NCBI RefSeq assembly: GCF_000264995.1
Contig: NW_006767434.1
Coordinates: 2,806,344-2,870,343 of the forward strand
Direction of reading: 5' to 3'
Origin: Punctularia strigosozonata HHB-11173 SS5
Lineage: Eukaryota; Basidiomycota; Agaricomycetes; Corticiales; Punctulariaceae
Length of the DNA stretch: 64,000 nt
Of the stretch, positions 12,541-24,689 are shown in pieces. Position numbers and translations under genes: made by a program. Below the pieces are notes generated by a model that was given only the letters and a program-made list of their open reading frames with translations, had not been told where the DNA came from and did not search any database. Position 1 is the first letter of the stretch. Every line of letters starts with the position of its first letter.

Positions 12541-14294
12541 TAGCGTCCCTTTTGGACAGCGTGGTCGCTGCCCGGAGCCACTTTTTTCGTGTTGTGTGTG
12601 GGTGCCAGTCAATGCCTTGTTGTATTCGCTGATTCCGTCTGGGCAGGTTACCAGTGCCCCTTGAACTCTACATCACGCCGGCACTTCATATGCGTCGCAT
12701 CGGTGCGCTTATCCTACATCGTAATGAAAAGTGACATGAGGAATTCGCGTTGCTCGAGGATATTACTGCGGGCCATGTCCGAAGCAAGGTCACAATCCGC
12801 CAACGATATCTGCGCGGAGGCGCCGGAGAACACTCCGACGTTTCCGATGCGTTTTCTATGGGCACTCATGAGGTTTAGAGAGTCGAGATCAAGCCCTGCA
12901 TCACAACGGTGCAATGAGATCCAGCGTCTATGGCTGCCATGCATCCCGCACATGTATGCTTACAGTCTTCCGATGAGACGTTCCCGCGTTCTCTGTATGT
13001 TCCCAGTCAGTCTCATGATAGCCACGAGTGCTCACACCGGCCATGTCAACCGTATCATCTCAGGATTGCAGTGCATGGATATATATCACCGCCGGCGCTT
13101 GCTGTGGCACAGTGAGTGGACCATGACGAGACTATATAGGCGCATACGAGATGAGTCCGGAATGATACATAACAGACCTCAGGAATACAACTCGACGCAT
13201 CCGTTGACGATCCCTGAAACCAGAACACTGTATACGTCGATTTTCGCCTGCCTTTCCTCGCATTTCATGCTTGGCTGACACGAATTGTGAGTCACGTTAA
13301 CGCGGAATTCACCAAGGTCCCGGTGAACCCCTTCCCCCTTGACCATGGACCATGGCTTTGAGACGAAGTACGATGCTTTGTTTTCCCTTTTCTCTGGGAC
13401 ATACCGGAATATTCATGATGTGCCCGCTCCTAAGGATAATGCCTCTCCGATGTATCGATGTCACCATCTGGTAGGCAAGATGAGGCTGTGATTGCGGTGG
13501 CCTTAACTTGGACTGTGGCTTTGTACGTCTGAGCTTAGTATATCAAGGTACACTCGTCTTGCATTTGCCTCAGGTCACTTTTCTCCCAGCTGCTACCCCG
13601 AGCGTTCCGGTCAGTTCTTCAACGACATGCAACGCAGTGCGAACGATGCATTTGACGAACACGCTTCATAGATGTCTACAAAATCCAGCAACTCCAGTAA
13701 AGGCCAACACGGCCGCTGTAGCTGCGGCGCGCATCTTGAAGAACAAGACGTCCGAGTAACCGCATGCTCCAGACAGTGCGGGTGGGAACAAAGTTATCAA
13801 CGGTTAACCCTCAACGAATCGCTAAGCCGAAAGTCGGCCACTAAGCGAGGCATCCTTGACCCCAGCTCTAGTTCCGTATCATCGAAGGAGGAAAAGAATC
13901 AACCCGCCCGCTGCCTTGTCGATGTTGCAGAGCGCGGGCAGCTCGCGAGTCCACCGGTAGTTACGGCTCCACAACAGGAGCACACGAAGAAGCCGGACGT
14001 AACTGTTACGAGGCATGATGGCTGTGGAAAGGCGCGATCGGATGGAACGGCCTCTACGCTAGAATCGGTAGCCCCTTCACCACTGAAGTCACCGAGGTTG
14101 AGGAAAGTCGGACGCCTTCAGATCACCAGAGGTTCCTGACGCTTCCGGGAAGCCACAGGGACCTGCCTCTTCGATGTTATTTATTGGCAGTCACTGGTGA
14201 ACATGGTTCTGAGCAATGACGATGCCAGCTGCCCCCACACGCTGAGTGAACCTCGAACTTTTGAGTCGGAGGCCGAGAACGTTTACTACTGGAG
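12541..14294. other. gene-poor stretch
   Basis: No supported gene was found apart from the weak candidate at 13672-14139. A long plus-strand open stretch (12589-13278) has the composition of a chance frame. On the minus strand, 12953-12714 reads in a more protein-like way and could be the 3' exon of an unrecognised or degraded gene, but I could not extend it upstream. Confidence 0.4.
13672..14139 (+). CDS. hypothetical protein (weak)
   Basis: An uninterrupted frame of 155 codons starts with ATG. It is rich in Ser, Lys, Pro and Thr, with a His/Cys patch near the start (GQHGRCSCGAH, then TACSRQCGW) that could bind metal. It has no recognised domain, no introns where its neighbours have many, and no clear promoter. 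It could equally be a chance frame or one exon of a decayed gene. Confidence 0.25.
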   Translation: MSTKSSNSSKGQHGRCSCGAHLEEQDVRVTACSRQCGWEQSYQRLTLNESLSRKSATKRGILDPSSSSVSSKEEKNQPARCLVDVAERGQLASPPVVTAPQQEHTKKPDVTVTRHDGCGKARSDGTASTLESVAPSPLKSPRLRKVGRLQITRGS

Positions 14295-15842
14295 TCAGCC
14301 TCCCACATAGAATGGCGGGGCAACGATAGTGTGTTTACCCTCCCTTAGCACCTCCACAACATCTTGCACGCGGATAGTTCGAGGATCTGGTCGGAGATGT
14401 CAGCAAAGATTTATGCACTTGAACGCCATCGAGCATACAGTCATTGTCCATCTTGGCATATACCCCAAAGCAAGGTGAGTATTTCGACTAGAGAACACAT
14501 ACGTTAAAATGCCGCGATAGTTGCGTGGTTCACTTACTCCTGAGTCCACTCGTCGGTACGGCTGCATGACCTGGTTGTATGACGACCATCAAAGGCTGAC
14601 TAAATTGACCAAAGTTCAAGCACACCTTCAGAGGCACCGCTTTGTCATATTCTCCGGAGGCAAGATCAGCGGTTGTGAATATACACCGGTCGCCTGGGTT
14701 GAGGAGTTAGCTCACGGACATATGAAACACCAGAGTCGCATACAGCGGGATACCACCGTCATGGTAACACCCCCGACGGAGACCTTGGCCCACGCATCTT
14801 CCGCGAATGGCTTGGTTACTCCGGAGACAACGATATTCGGCCGGAAACGTTCCATAAACAGCTTTTCGTCCTGTTCGGTGCCCCAGCGGTCAACATCAAA
14901 CCCGCCCGGCCTTTGCGTCGGATCCGCGTTTCGCGCAATGGCCAATGTTCGCCCGAGAACGTCACGGCACGATTCGACAGATGTGATCAGGACTGGAAAA
15001 AATGTCGTCAGATCACGCCCTTTGTAAGAAGGGGACAACCAGCCCTACAGTGGTGCTTGTCTTGCCATTGCAGCTGCTCGCTTCCCGTGCCATCTGGGTC
15101 CGCAAGACTTAGGCGCATTTCCGGTCCTTTCATAACGAGAATACAGTCGCGCTCAAAGAATTGGCTCAAGATGTCGTTAGCCTCTTCGCTGGGAATAAGA
15201 GCATCATAACCCTCTCCGGCGGACGTTCTATCTGGTTTGTTGACACGGACCTTCGCCCAACCTGCGCTGGTCGATGCAGGTGGTGCAAGTGGGACCGAGA
15301 AGGATGGGAGGTCTGGCCGGGATGGGATGCACACCTCAAGTGTTCTGCGGGTTCTGTTGATAGAGGGTTGAACAAGAACGGTCTACAGGAGAAGCTTGTC
15401 GTTCAGTCATCTTGTACTCTACATGGGGCGATCGTCTGACCTGTGGCGTGTTGGCACCGGTTACGCCTCTGAGCGTCTTTTTGTCCAGGATAGCCCATTG
15501 TCGATCGTACTACTAGCAGTTCACGGGCCGCACTTAAGATGGACAGGGTTCGTTTACGCACCTGCAAGCCAGTAGCCCCGAGTTCAGCCTCCTGAAGATC
15601 TATCCCTCGAGCACTTTTGATGGGATAACACAAAATCCTTTCCACCTGCCCAGAACTCAGTACAGAGCGCAAGGAAAAGCCGGCGCACAACCCCGAACCC
15701 GGATAGTATCTTTCGACCACGTTGTCAGGTCAAGTGCTCGTCTAAAATGCTGTCTCCAGACCGTTCTGAGCACCTGATAGACCATCCATCCCAACACGAT
15801 AGCGGCCAGGACATCGAGGTCCGTCGGCGCGTACGCTTTCAT
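14295..15842 (-). CDS. membrane-anchored MOSC domain protein (mARC-like)
   Basis: Nine exons (15842-15699, 15645-15562, 15509-15441, 15382-15049, 14992-14744, 14693-14626, 14570-14538, 14487-14439, 14386-14295) encode 373 aa in frame. An N-terminal hydrophobic segment (VLAAIVLGWMVYQVL) anchors the protein. The beta-barrel MOSC_N domain follows (VERILCYPIKSARGIDL, YDRQWAILD), then the MOSC core (RFRPNIVVSG, PFAEDAW). CDRCIFTTADLASG near residue 294 holds the cysteine that ligates molybdenum in mitochondrial amidoxime-reducing component proteins. By analogy it is an outer-mitochondrial-membrane Mo enzyme reducing N-hydroxylated compounds with cytochrome b5 and its reductase. Nitrite reduction is reported for relatives. 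Exons of 33, 49 and 69 nt are unusually small. Confidence 0.85.
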
Positions 15843-16083
15843 GCCGGACGTTCAGGGACGCGCCGCGAGTTTGTGATGCAAAGGCTGCGCATTGTGAGGA
15901 TAGCAGCAAGAAGTACACGGCCCACGCGAGAGCACGGGAGGTCCCGCGTCAGGAATTTCTCGAGTCTCAGACAAGTATGCGACGCGTTGGCTCATCCCCA
16001 ATATTACACAATATATACCAGTGTTACGCCATTGTCCATGGGTACAGGCGAAACAATGTAGGTATTATTACAGAATGGCTAGT

Positions 16084-16669
16084 TCAATCTATAGTCGAAG
16101 AGTCTGTACTCATACTTCCGGTCTGACAGGCGCAGTGTCAGGACACCTATGACTCGCAGCGAACCAAGCCAACGTACCTTCAGCCGTTCACCGCGTTGGA
16201 CTAAAGACGCATTACCGACAGCCTTCCCCACGGCCTTCTCCACGGAGCCTGCACACGATCAAAGGATCAGGCGCTGCGAGGGACGGGACGGGCAGAGCAC
16301 ATACCCTTGACTCTTGTCGTCAACCCTGGCTTCAACAGATTCGAAGGAGGCTCTGACACCTGGACCGTCTCCTGGATGATTTGTCGGCGTTCCCAATCGA
16401 CTGGATCCATCTGGCCGCCGTTCCACTCGCCTCCCCAGGCTTTGTTGTTGTCACGCCGAGGGGCATTCTCGTCCGAGTGATTGGTCTGGTCGTGTGATAC
16501 GCTTGGTATGCGCTCTTCTGTGTTATTGTGGGCCGCAGCATTTTCTAGCGCAGCAGCAGGGTCATCTAGGAACATGTCAACGCGATTGTCGAAGAGTTTC
16601 CTGAGTGAGCGTACCTCGACGAAGAGACTGCTGATTACTCTCTGGTTGCATCTCCGGTTTATGAGTCAT
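16084..16669 (-). CDS. CsbD-like small stress protein
   Basis: Four exons (16669-16615, 16565-16305, 16248-16178, 16122-16084) give 141 aa. The N-terminal half is polar. The segment AWGGEWNGG...DWERRQIIQETVQV is followed by RVKGSVEKAVGKAVGNASLVQRGERLK, a KGxxEKxVGKxxGN helix repeat as in CsbD-like proteins. Basidiomycete relatives are often labelled mismatched-base-pair and cruciform DNA recognition proteins, a name that rests on thin evidence. Its role here is unknown; bacterial CsbD is a general stress protein. The final 12-residue exon is the least certain part. Confidence 0.6.
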
Positions 16670-17007
16670 GGTTGATTTACGTTGATGGTGTGCGAGCAGC
16701 GAACAGGACGGACCGGTATTCTTGTACTAAGTACGCTGAACTCTACATTGGCAAAGCTCCACTACTGGTCATGTATCCCCTGACTGAAGTTCGTCATGAC
16801 GTCATGCGAGGCCTGGGTCCGCAATGGCGTGAAGTAAAGGCACAGTACACACAGGGATATTGTAGGGCGATGATGCAACCGAGTTTCAGCATTGATGGGG
16901 TGATATCAAGTACAAATAGGAAAGCGATGGGCGGCATAATCACAACAGAGCTTTCGCAGAGCATCGAGGATATTCAATCGAAACGTTTATTCAGAGGAAG
17001 GAGATCA

Positions 17008-18204
17008 TCATTTGTCAAGCTCTTGGAGAAGGTCCTTCAAGGAGACAAAGCCAGCGGTACCCTCGAGAGTACCCGCTTTCTTTCGAATCTGTGCATCAGC
17101 ATGCTTGCTAAGAGCAACGTATAGTTTGACAGCGTCCCGAACATCGTTATCCTCAAGGATATGCCGCCGATCGGGCTTCAGAAATGCAGTCCTGTTGTCG
17201 CTCAACTGTTCCATTATGAGATCCGTCTTGCGTATCCGACGCTCCTGGGAATACGGAGATGGTGAAAACGTCAACGCCGTTGAACTCGAAAATAATCGCT
17301 GCGGAAGCGTACCTGCACTTTCCCAGCTGTGTTGAGAATCGCGCGGAAGACCTCAACGACGGCAATGACTGTCTTCACGTCGTGACAGGTCCATCGATCT
17401 TCACCGAATGCTATGGCGAGGGCCTCCTTGCGGGAAATGATCGCAGCTCGGGCTAGTTCCTCAGCTTCCTCCCTCTGCGCTTCCACATCATCGCCGTCGC
17501 TTTCCCTAGCCGAGTCGCTGTCCAGGGTCAAATGACCCTTCTTCACCGATTCCTCCGACTCGGAGTCGCTGGATTCAGGTTGGAAGCTGGAATCGCCAGG
17601 GTTAGAGGCAGAGTCCGAGTCGACGTCTGAGTACATGTCTCCAGAGAATTCTCGGCTGTCGTCGTCGTCAAGGATGGAGTCTCCTTCAGCTAGCTCATCT
17701 TCTTCCTGGGAAGATGTAGACAGGTCGTGAAAGATCTCCGAGTCTTCGTCTGAGCCACTGGGAGACTCTTCTTCAGAGTGAGATGCCGGAGGAGAGGGTG
17801 GTCGCGTTGCCTTGGCCCGCGAGGGTGCGATATTGCGAGCGGCGACTGAAGTCTCGGAGGCCATCACAGGAGCGATGGAGACCGACGAGTGAGAGGTCTG
17901 ATCCAAGACATCCAATTCATCCCCGCTCGTCTCTTCGTCAACGTCCGACTCGAGTCGGCTGACATCTGCCTCTTCGTTCAGATCCCCGTCATCGTTGGAG
18001 GTAGACCGTCGGCGAGCTGTGGGGCCCTTCCGTTGACGAGGCTTTCGCTGTAGGCGTGCGTGGGACTGTTGTCGATATAGTTCGCTATCCGAGTCACTAG
18101 CGTACAGCTGCGAGTGGGTCTACGAGGCGTAATGAAAGATGTCCATCAATGATGTTTAGCAGCCGAAGATCAAAGGCTCTCACCGTTTGCTTCGGCGCAG
18201 GCAT
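17008..18204 (-). CDS. acidic protein of unknown function
   Basis: Three exons (18204-18184, 18107-17313, 17244-17008) give 350 aa. The first exon is only seven codons (MPAPKQT). Residues 10-60 are basic (QRKPRQRKGPTARRR, a likely nuclear localisation signal). Residues 60-200 are dominated by Ser, Asp and Glu with many casein-kinase-2-type sites. The C-terminal ~110 residues look folded and helical (EALAIAFGEDRWTCHDV, DVRDAVKLYVALSKHADA). The acidic-Ser plus basic-NLS arrangement suggests a nuclear chromatin or nucleolar protein, but I do not recognise the family. Confidence 0.6.
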
Positions 18205-18893
18205 AGCCAACGGTACTGGCAGTCAGAGCCAGAACGGCGTTCCTTTCAGTAGAACGAGGGAGTTGTTTGGTGCTGGCCTGGTAGTATGAGGTGCTGGGTC
18301 GACCACTACAGGGGCTGCAGCACGCGCGCGGTTGAATGAGATGGACGATCACGTGACCGTGCCGGGTTCCATCCTCCAAAGTCGTGCATTGAGACTCAGA
18401 GTCTTCCCTACTACTTACGCTGAACGGTGATCGTTCTGGATCTTGGGGAGTGCGCATGTGTTCGATGTAATTATGCGTAACCCCAGCGGAGACGGAAGCA
18501 ACTTGGATACCATCTCCGTCCAAGTATCACGCATTCCCACGCCATACAGCTGAGTCCATTCCGCCAGCGCTCACCAGCGCACACTAGCACACCTTCCCGG
18601 ACTCGGGATCCCTCGGTCTGACAACGGTTCACCTTGCGCTCGTCGCTCTGGACGATGCGCTCAACTTGGCGATCGGTGTGCTATACTGGACGTGCCCACG
18701 ACTGCCACTGAACGGGCGATTGCGGGGACGCATCGTTGATGTGACGACGGGGCCAGGTTCGCGACGCCGTTGATTCGGTGCACCAGATCCTAGCCAGCGC
18801 GTCATCTTCGCAGCCCATCGCGCTCTCCGACGTTGCGGTGCCAGCCCGTGAATACCACCCAACTTGTCCAGGACCCCCGTCCTTGCCTCCTCC
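18205..18893. other. divergent promoter region
   Basis: A 689 bp gap lies between the starts of the acidic-protein gene (minus) and the cyclopropane-synthase-like gene (plus). Minus-strand open stretches over 18629-19114 are shadows of the plus-strand first exon. No other feature was seen. Confidence 0.5.
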
Positions 18894-21081
18894 ATGTCGA
18901 CGCGGTTGCTCAACACACCTTCCAAGCATAAATCCTCTTGGGCGTCTCTCGCCGACAATGCCTGGAGCACCGTATGCGAAACGGCCTTCAACACGGCCTG
19001 GAGCCCCGCCGCTCGTCTCGCAGAGTCTGCCGTCGTCGCGTCAGCGCTACTCCATTCCTCATATGCGGCGCGCGTGCTAACCAACGTATCACACAGGTTG
19101 ATGCAGAACATCACTCACGGCCAACTTCGAGTGCTCTCTACTTCGCATATATACACGTTCCCTGCACCCGGCTCGCAGGCCGAGAAGGACAACGACATGC
19201 CCAATCTCAAGGCCGAGCTCCGTGTGGTCAACGACGTGTTTTGGCTTCGCTTGTGCACTATGAGCGATCTCGGTCTGTGTTCCCCGCCTGTCGCGTGGTT
19301 GCTATCATTATCAACTCGCCTTTCTCATAGGCTTCGCCGAAGCATACATGTACGGAGACGTCGAATGCGACGATCTTGTTTCGTTATTCCTTGTACGTTT
19401 TTGAACCATACGCGCATATACGCATGTCCTAATGCAGATCGTAGATGTTTGTGTACAATCGCTCCAACCTCGCCAGCCTCAACACGAAACTCAGCTACCT
19501 CTTCACCCTGCCTCAAAAGATCACCTCCTACCGCTTCCTCAACACGATCGGCAATTCGCGCTCCAACATTTCTGCTCACTACGACATCTCCAACGACATG
19601 TTCGCAGGTCCGTGTCACAATTCTGCTCACAGTTTTCGATCTTCATGAGGATCGCTTCTAGGCTTCCTCTCCGAAGACATGACGTACTCCTGCGCCATCT
19701 TCGACGACCTCGATGGTGATCTCAAGCACGGTAGCGCAGACCGAAGTTCGTGGAGCGGCGGCCAAGGCCTCCGCCGCCTCACATCATCGGCATCCCAAGA
19801 TTTCCCTTCCCTTCCTCATCAATCATCCGAAACTTTATCTGCCTCACTGGAAAACGACACTCTATACGCCGCGCAGCTCCGCAAGCTACGTCACATCATT
19901 GACAAGGCACGCATCATGCCGAACCAACGCGTTCTCGAGATTGGTTCGGGCTGGGGCGCACTCGCGATCCTCATCGCGCAGACCGTGCCGGGTACGACAG
20001 TCGACACGCTCACGCTCTCCTCCGCGCAGCAGACGCTCGCGGAGCAACGAATCGCCGCTGCCGGGTTGTCTGACAGGGTCAGAGTACACCTCATGGATTA
20101 TCGTGCGATGCCTGCGGAGTGGGAGGGCGTCTTCGATCGCGTTGTGAGCATTGAGATGGCGGAGGCGGTGGGAAAGGAGTTTCTTGAGACGTACTGGGGC
20201 AAGATCGAGTGGGCGATGAAAAGGGAGGGTGCGGTGGGCGTTGTGCAGTGTATCACCATTCCGGAGCCGGTAAGTTGACCGGTGCGGAGGCTTGCACCAC
20301 ATTGTTTGATTGTGCCGGTGACAGCGATTCGAACGGTACATGGTAGAAATAGACTTCATACGGAAATGGGTGAGTGCCCATGTTCCGCGTGCTATCACAC
20401 TGGCTGAGCTACATGTTCGTTTGACAGAGTGAGTGGGGTTTATGGCAAACCGAAGACTGCTTGCTTATGATCGAGCGATAGTATTCCCCGGAGGATTCCT
20501 GCCAACGCTGACCTACCTCATGGAAACTCTACAAAAAGGATCCCAGTCGAGGTAAGCTTGGTTTTATCATTCTCCTAAGTCTTGATAATTTACGTTATTT
20601 GACTCGGAGGTTGATCGTTGATTCTGTCTCGAACATTGGACCGCATTACGCCCGAACTCTCCGTGAATGGCGACGTCGTTTCCTTGCCAAGTTCGAGGAA
20701 GCAATCGTGCCTGCACTCGTGAGAGAGCACCCGGAGGTGATGAGCGGGGATCGTGGGCGGGAAGAAGTGGAGGTGTTCAAGCGGAAATGGATCTGTGAGT
20801 CATCCTGCTCATAACATTCTTCGGAGCAACTGATAACAATCTCCGATGATAAGATTACTAGTAAGCGTGATATCTTGGTGTTGTTGTATCCGATTGCAGC
20901 GTTGACGTGGGGTACGCTCCTAGCTGCTATTGCGAAGTTGGGTTCACGACCAGGACGTTGGGAGGTATGTGATTATATGAGGTTTATAATATGAAAACAT
21001 GGTGACAAAAGTTTTCCAGATCACATCGTCACTTTCACTAGGGAAGGATACGAAGATTACGGATGTCAAGTCTACCAGTGA
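18894..21081 (+). CDS. cyclopropane-fatty-acid-synthase-like methyltransferase
   Basis: Eleven exons (18894-19272, 19331-19392, 19445-19607, 19662-20269, 20325-20369, 20428, 20482-20551, 20610-20794, 20854-20860, 20924-20964, 21020-21081) give 540 aa and close in frame. Family features in order: N-terminal domain with FAEAYMYGDVE; substrate-side motif ISAHYDISNDMF; AdoMet motif I VLEIGSGWG (~292); SIEMAEAVG; IFPGGFLPT; GPHYARTLREWRRRF; C-terminal YCEVGFTTRTLGD. The family transfers a methylene or methyl group from S-adenosylmethionine to unsaturated acyl chains of lipids, so a membrane-lipid role is likely. The single-base exon at 20428 supplies the first base of the Ile codon before FPGG; without it the frame hits a stop within ten codons. 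The seven-base exon at 20854 supplies part of WIYYYCYCE. The start chosen is the first ATG in the frame. Confidence 0.85.
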
Positions 21082-22591
21082 AATGTCAGGGCGCAGGTCG
21101 CCTTCCCTGGGCATTAAGCTTAACCTAATCAAGAACGTGCTCTCGATCTCGACACAAGGACATGATTGTGCTTGCTGTGGATGCAAAGGTTGTAGAATAG
21201 ACATGGTGTCGTCATGGTCTTGGGGTCGTCATGGTCTTCCGTGCTGTGTTGATAGATGATGATCAGGTTCCGCATCTATATCGTTCGTAAATACGGGCTG
21301 ATACATTCGAATCCAGCATTACTGTAAACCTGTTATGATGTGCTGTTTGATCAGTTTAGTTGCGCGACACCCACAACGATTGCGCGTGCGAAACACGGCT
21401 TTCACCGATCCTGCGTTCCCCCACGCTTTGGCTTTGACGCGCGTGTTCTCACTCATCGACTCCTCGCACTGGCTGGTAGTTGCTGCACCGCTCAGATCTC
21501 AGCAACCGAGAGGCTCCATCGATGATATTGGCTTATCCAGTGTTCACTACTCAGACACGAAGGATCCAAACGGATGTCCCTCGAGCGATTCACGCACAAT
21601 TTACTCATCATGTCACTCGGCGCATTACGATTTAATTTAGCTCTCGACGCTCGGGATCCGGCGACAGCATCGCGCCGACAGACTCCTCATATGAATCCTC
21701 CTGATAATACACATTATTTCAGCCGCAGTGCACGGATAATAGCTCAGAGTCAGGCGGGGAGTATACGCGTTCGATTCAACATTCGGATGCCGCCGAACAT
21801 GAATTCGACATCGCTTCCGCGACGCTGTTTCACTTTCACAAGACACACACAGCTTAATTCATTCTCGTCGACACCCGCTTGGACCGCACAGTTTCCTTAC
21901 ATCGGTCTTACATCGGTCGGAGTCGTGCACATGTGGGATGCCGGCCGCTCATGACATTCAGGAGAGCGAGGGATCCGACGTCGTCACCGTTCGCTATCTG
22001 TCCATTGCAGATATGCGCATATACAAATTCTTAGGGAGGATCTGGCTATTTGTGTGAGCGCACATCCTGTCAACCAATGGCCAATGACCAACTGATTGAC
22101 AGTGTTGGCATGAGTCCGCCGATCCATCGTGGATCTTAATTAGCTGCTGTTGCTCGACCCGGTATTTACGGGTGTCCGTAAGTATTGGCTTCGGAGAAGG
22201 TCATCGCGAAGATCGCTCATGGGCGGGATCCGATACACGACGCATCCCCATCTCGTTGAACGACTCGCTCAGGAGAAGCCAATCGTAGCGGAAGGTTGTG
22301 AATGGTTGGTGTCGCACGTCGCATGAACTGGGCAGATACAGCCTTCTTCATTTTCCTGCTCCGCGGTTTTGACGCACCGATCCTTGACATTTCTGTCAAC
22401 CTGACGTGTCTGCCAAGAAGCGTGCGTATTCAACGGACGGTGAAGTCAGATTTCCGGCTGTTGTGGACACAAGTCATCTCAACGGAGCCCATATTTCTCT
22501 GATCGGTTCATCATCTCCGGACCTCCAAGTTCCGCATTTAAAGTCGACGAACTTCGGACATTGGTGTCTTCATGTCCCGCTGGTCTCCGAA
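21082..22591. other. gene-poor stretch
   Basis: Only short open stretches are present, the longest being 21574-21954 (plus, 126 codons) with no recognisable content. The last few hundred bases probably hold the promoter, and possibly an unseen first exon, of the acyl-CoA oxidase-like gene. Confidence 0.45.
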
Positions 22592-24689
22592 ATGTGGTCC
22601 TCTCAGTCACTGCTACCATCAGCAGACGGGGGCACGCTTTTCGCCACTTCCGGTCCTGATTTTGGTTCTCTCAATCCCTCATCGTCGTATCTTCGCGCGG
22701 CAGCCATCGCGCAACACCACGGTACGTAACCAAATTGTCCCAGGGCCTAGGTCATCGAGTTAAACGGTTTATTCGCGTAGATCTTGATATCCAGGACATT
22801 CTTACAAGTTCACCCAAGTTTTGGCCATTGCACAAAGATCCCATACTCTCCATAGATCCCGCAGCGGCCATACTGCTCACCATCCAATATAATCTCTGTC
22901 TCGGTACCCTCTCCCGTTACGTTCCATCACGGTCCGATTTGCGACCCATGGCGGAGAGCTTACTGAAGTATGAAACCATGTAAGCTTTCCATGGTCCTTC
23001 CGCATGTCCTATCCTGACGTCTTCCGTCGTTCCTCTTACTAATAGAGGCCAATTTTGCCTGACGGAAATTGGCCATGGATTGGATGCCTTTAATCTAGGA
23101 ACCATTGCTACATCATTACCGGACGGAAGTTTTGAGCTGCACTCTCCCACTTCGCAGAATGCTAAGTATGCTTCGACACTGCTAAAGCTAAACATCCTAC
23201 TGACCTTTGCACTGCCAGATATATGCCGCCTACTACACCCGTTCTTGGGCGTCCTTGCGTCGCCGTCGTATTCGCAAGATTATTGGCGCATGGTGAGGAC
23301 AAAGGGATACGCCCCTTCCTGGTTCAGATCAACGATGGGCGTCGCATGTGTCCTGGGATAACTGCATCGTGAGCGCTGTCGTAGGCAATCTCACTCATGT
23401 ATGCTTAACCCTTTCGCCAGGCTTTTACCATATCGCCATGGATCCGCTCCGGTCAATCATTCGGTTACCTATTTCCATCACGTGAAGCTACCGAAAGGCG
23501 CGTTATTGGGCGATACGGAATGCGTCACCAACCCGCATATGGATTTCCTGCTCGCGATTTGGCGCGTCGGGGTCGGAACCCTGGCCCTGAGCTCATGCAT
23601 GATACCTGCCATTCGTATTGCAACATCCATCGCGTATCGCTACAGTTTTCGCAGGCATATCGGTGGCCGTAAGGGAGAGACCGTGCCGATTATATCCTTT
23701 CGCACACAGCAACTGCCCGTTTTCTTTGCTATCGCGCAAGCCTACATCCTGGACACCTTCCACAAGCACGCAGTTAGGTACTTCATGGACAACACGATGG
23801 ATCCTCGAGTCAGGCATGGGATTGCAACCACCTTCAAAGCTGGAATCATGTCGCATACATACAACACCCTCTACTCTCTATCGGAGCGTTGTGGTGCTCA
23901 AGGTCTTTTCGGCTACAACAAAATCGTGTCACTGATGGTGAGTTGCCCGGCATAATAGTCTCGTTTCATGCCGCTTATGAAACTCGACTAGAGTGAAGTC
24001 CGTGGAGCAAGTATCGCCGAAGGAGACACCTTGGTGTTATGCATACGTGAGTAGTAAATCACTGAAAGAAGATAAGTCCTGACAGCCGCGATCACAATTC
24101 CGATGTAGGCCTTGCTAATGAGCTGTTCCTCGACCGTTATGCTATGCCATCGCCTGCCGATAGTGATAGTCTCCTTGCTCGTCACGAAACCTCTCTTTTG
24201 GCAGAGGGACGGGCGCTGGCGAAACAATATGGTCATCGCAGCCCCGAGTTTGCTTCCCTCGCTTTGACCCGCTGCGTCCCGTGTGTCGAGGCCATCGCAC
24301 ACCGGATGGCGTACGAGGCGGCGATTGCAGAAGGTGTCGCGCGCCCTTTGATCGACCTATATGCGTCCCAAGTGATCAAGGGCGACTTCGGATGGTATGC
24401 AGAGACTGGAGCCATGAGTCGCGCCCAGCTTGCGAAGATGGAGTGTGATGCACTGGACGCGATCGTTCCACATGCTTCCCAACTCGTGGAAGATATGCAC
24501 GTCGACTCGTTCGTCGAGGTTCCTATCCTCAGCGATGCGTCCTGGGAGCGTTTCGTTCGATCGCTTCCAACTTTCAGTTATGGCACCCGTATAGCTGTAA
24601 CAACCCAGACGTATCCATCAGAAGGCGCCGACTCCGCGACGATCTACAGCGCCTCAGGCGCTCGTGTTCCTGCGATGTGCAAGCTTTGA
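22592..24689 (+). CDS. acyl-CoA oxidase/dehydrogenase-like protein
   Basis: Seven exons (22592-22721, 22781-22979, 23046-23165, 23219-23368, 23421-23937, 23992-24046, 24109-24689) give 583 aa in frame. The middle domain starts with GQFCLTEIGHGLDAFNLGT, the flavin-contacting segment of acyl-CoA oxidases and dehydrogenases. KGIRPFLVQINDG and FHHVKLPKGALLGDTE follow. The helical C-terminal domain begins MDFLLAIWRVGVGTLALSS and includes RTQQLPVFFAIAQAYILD. The enzyme would introduce a trans-2 double bond into an acyl-CoA using FAD. Length is shorter than peroxisomal ACOX (650-700 aa), and no PTS1 tail is seen (ends AMCKL, weakly like a degenerate SKL). The N-terminus may be incomplete. Confidence 0.75.

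Noticed and set aside
12589-13278. 229-codon open plus-strand stretch
   Set aside because: It has no domain or family motif, its composition is random-like, and it does not connect by splicing to anything recognisable. The minus-strand frame inside it looks more protein-like.
16672-17124. 150-codon plus-strand frame
   Set aside because: It overlaps the antisense of the acidic-protein last exon and has no recognisable content.
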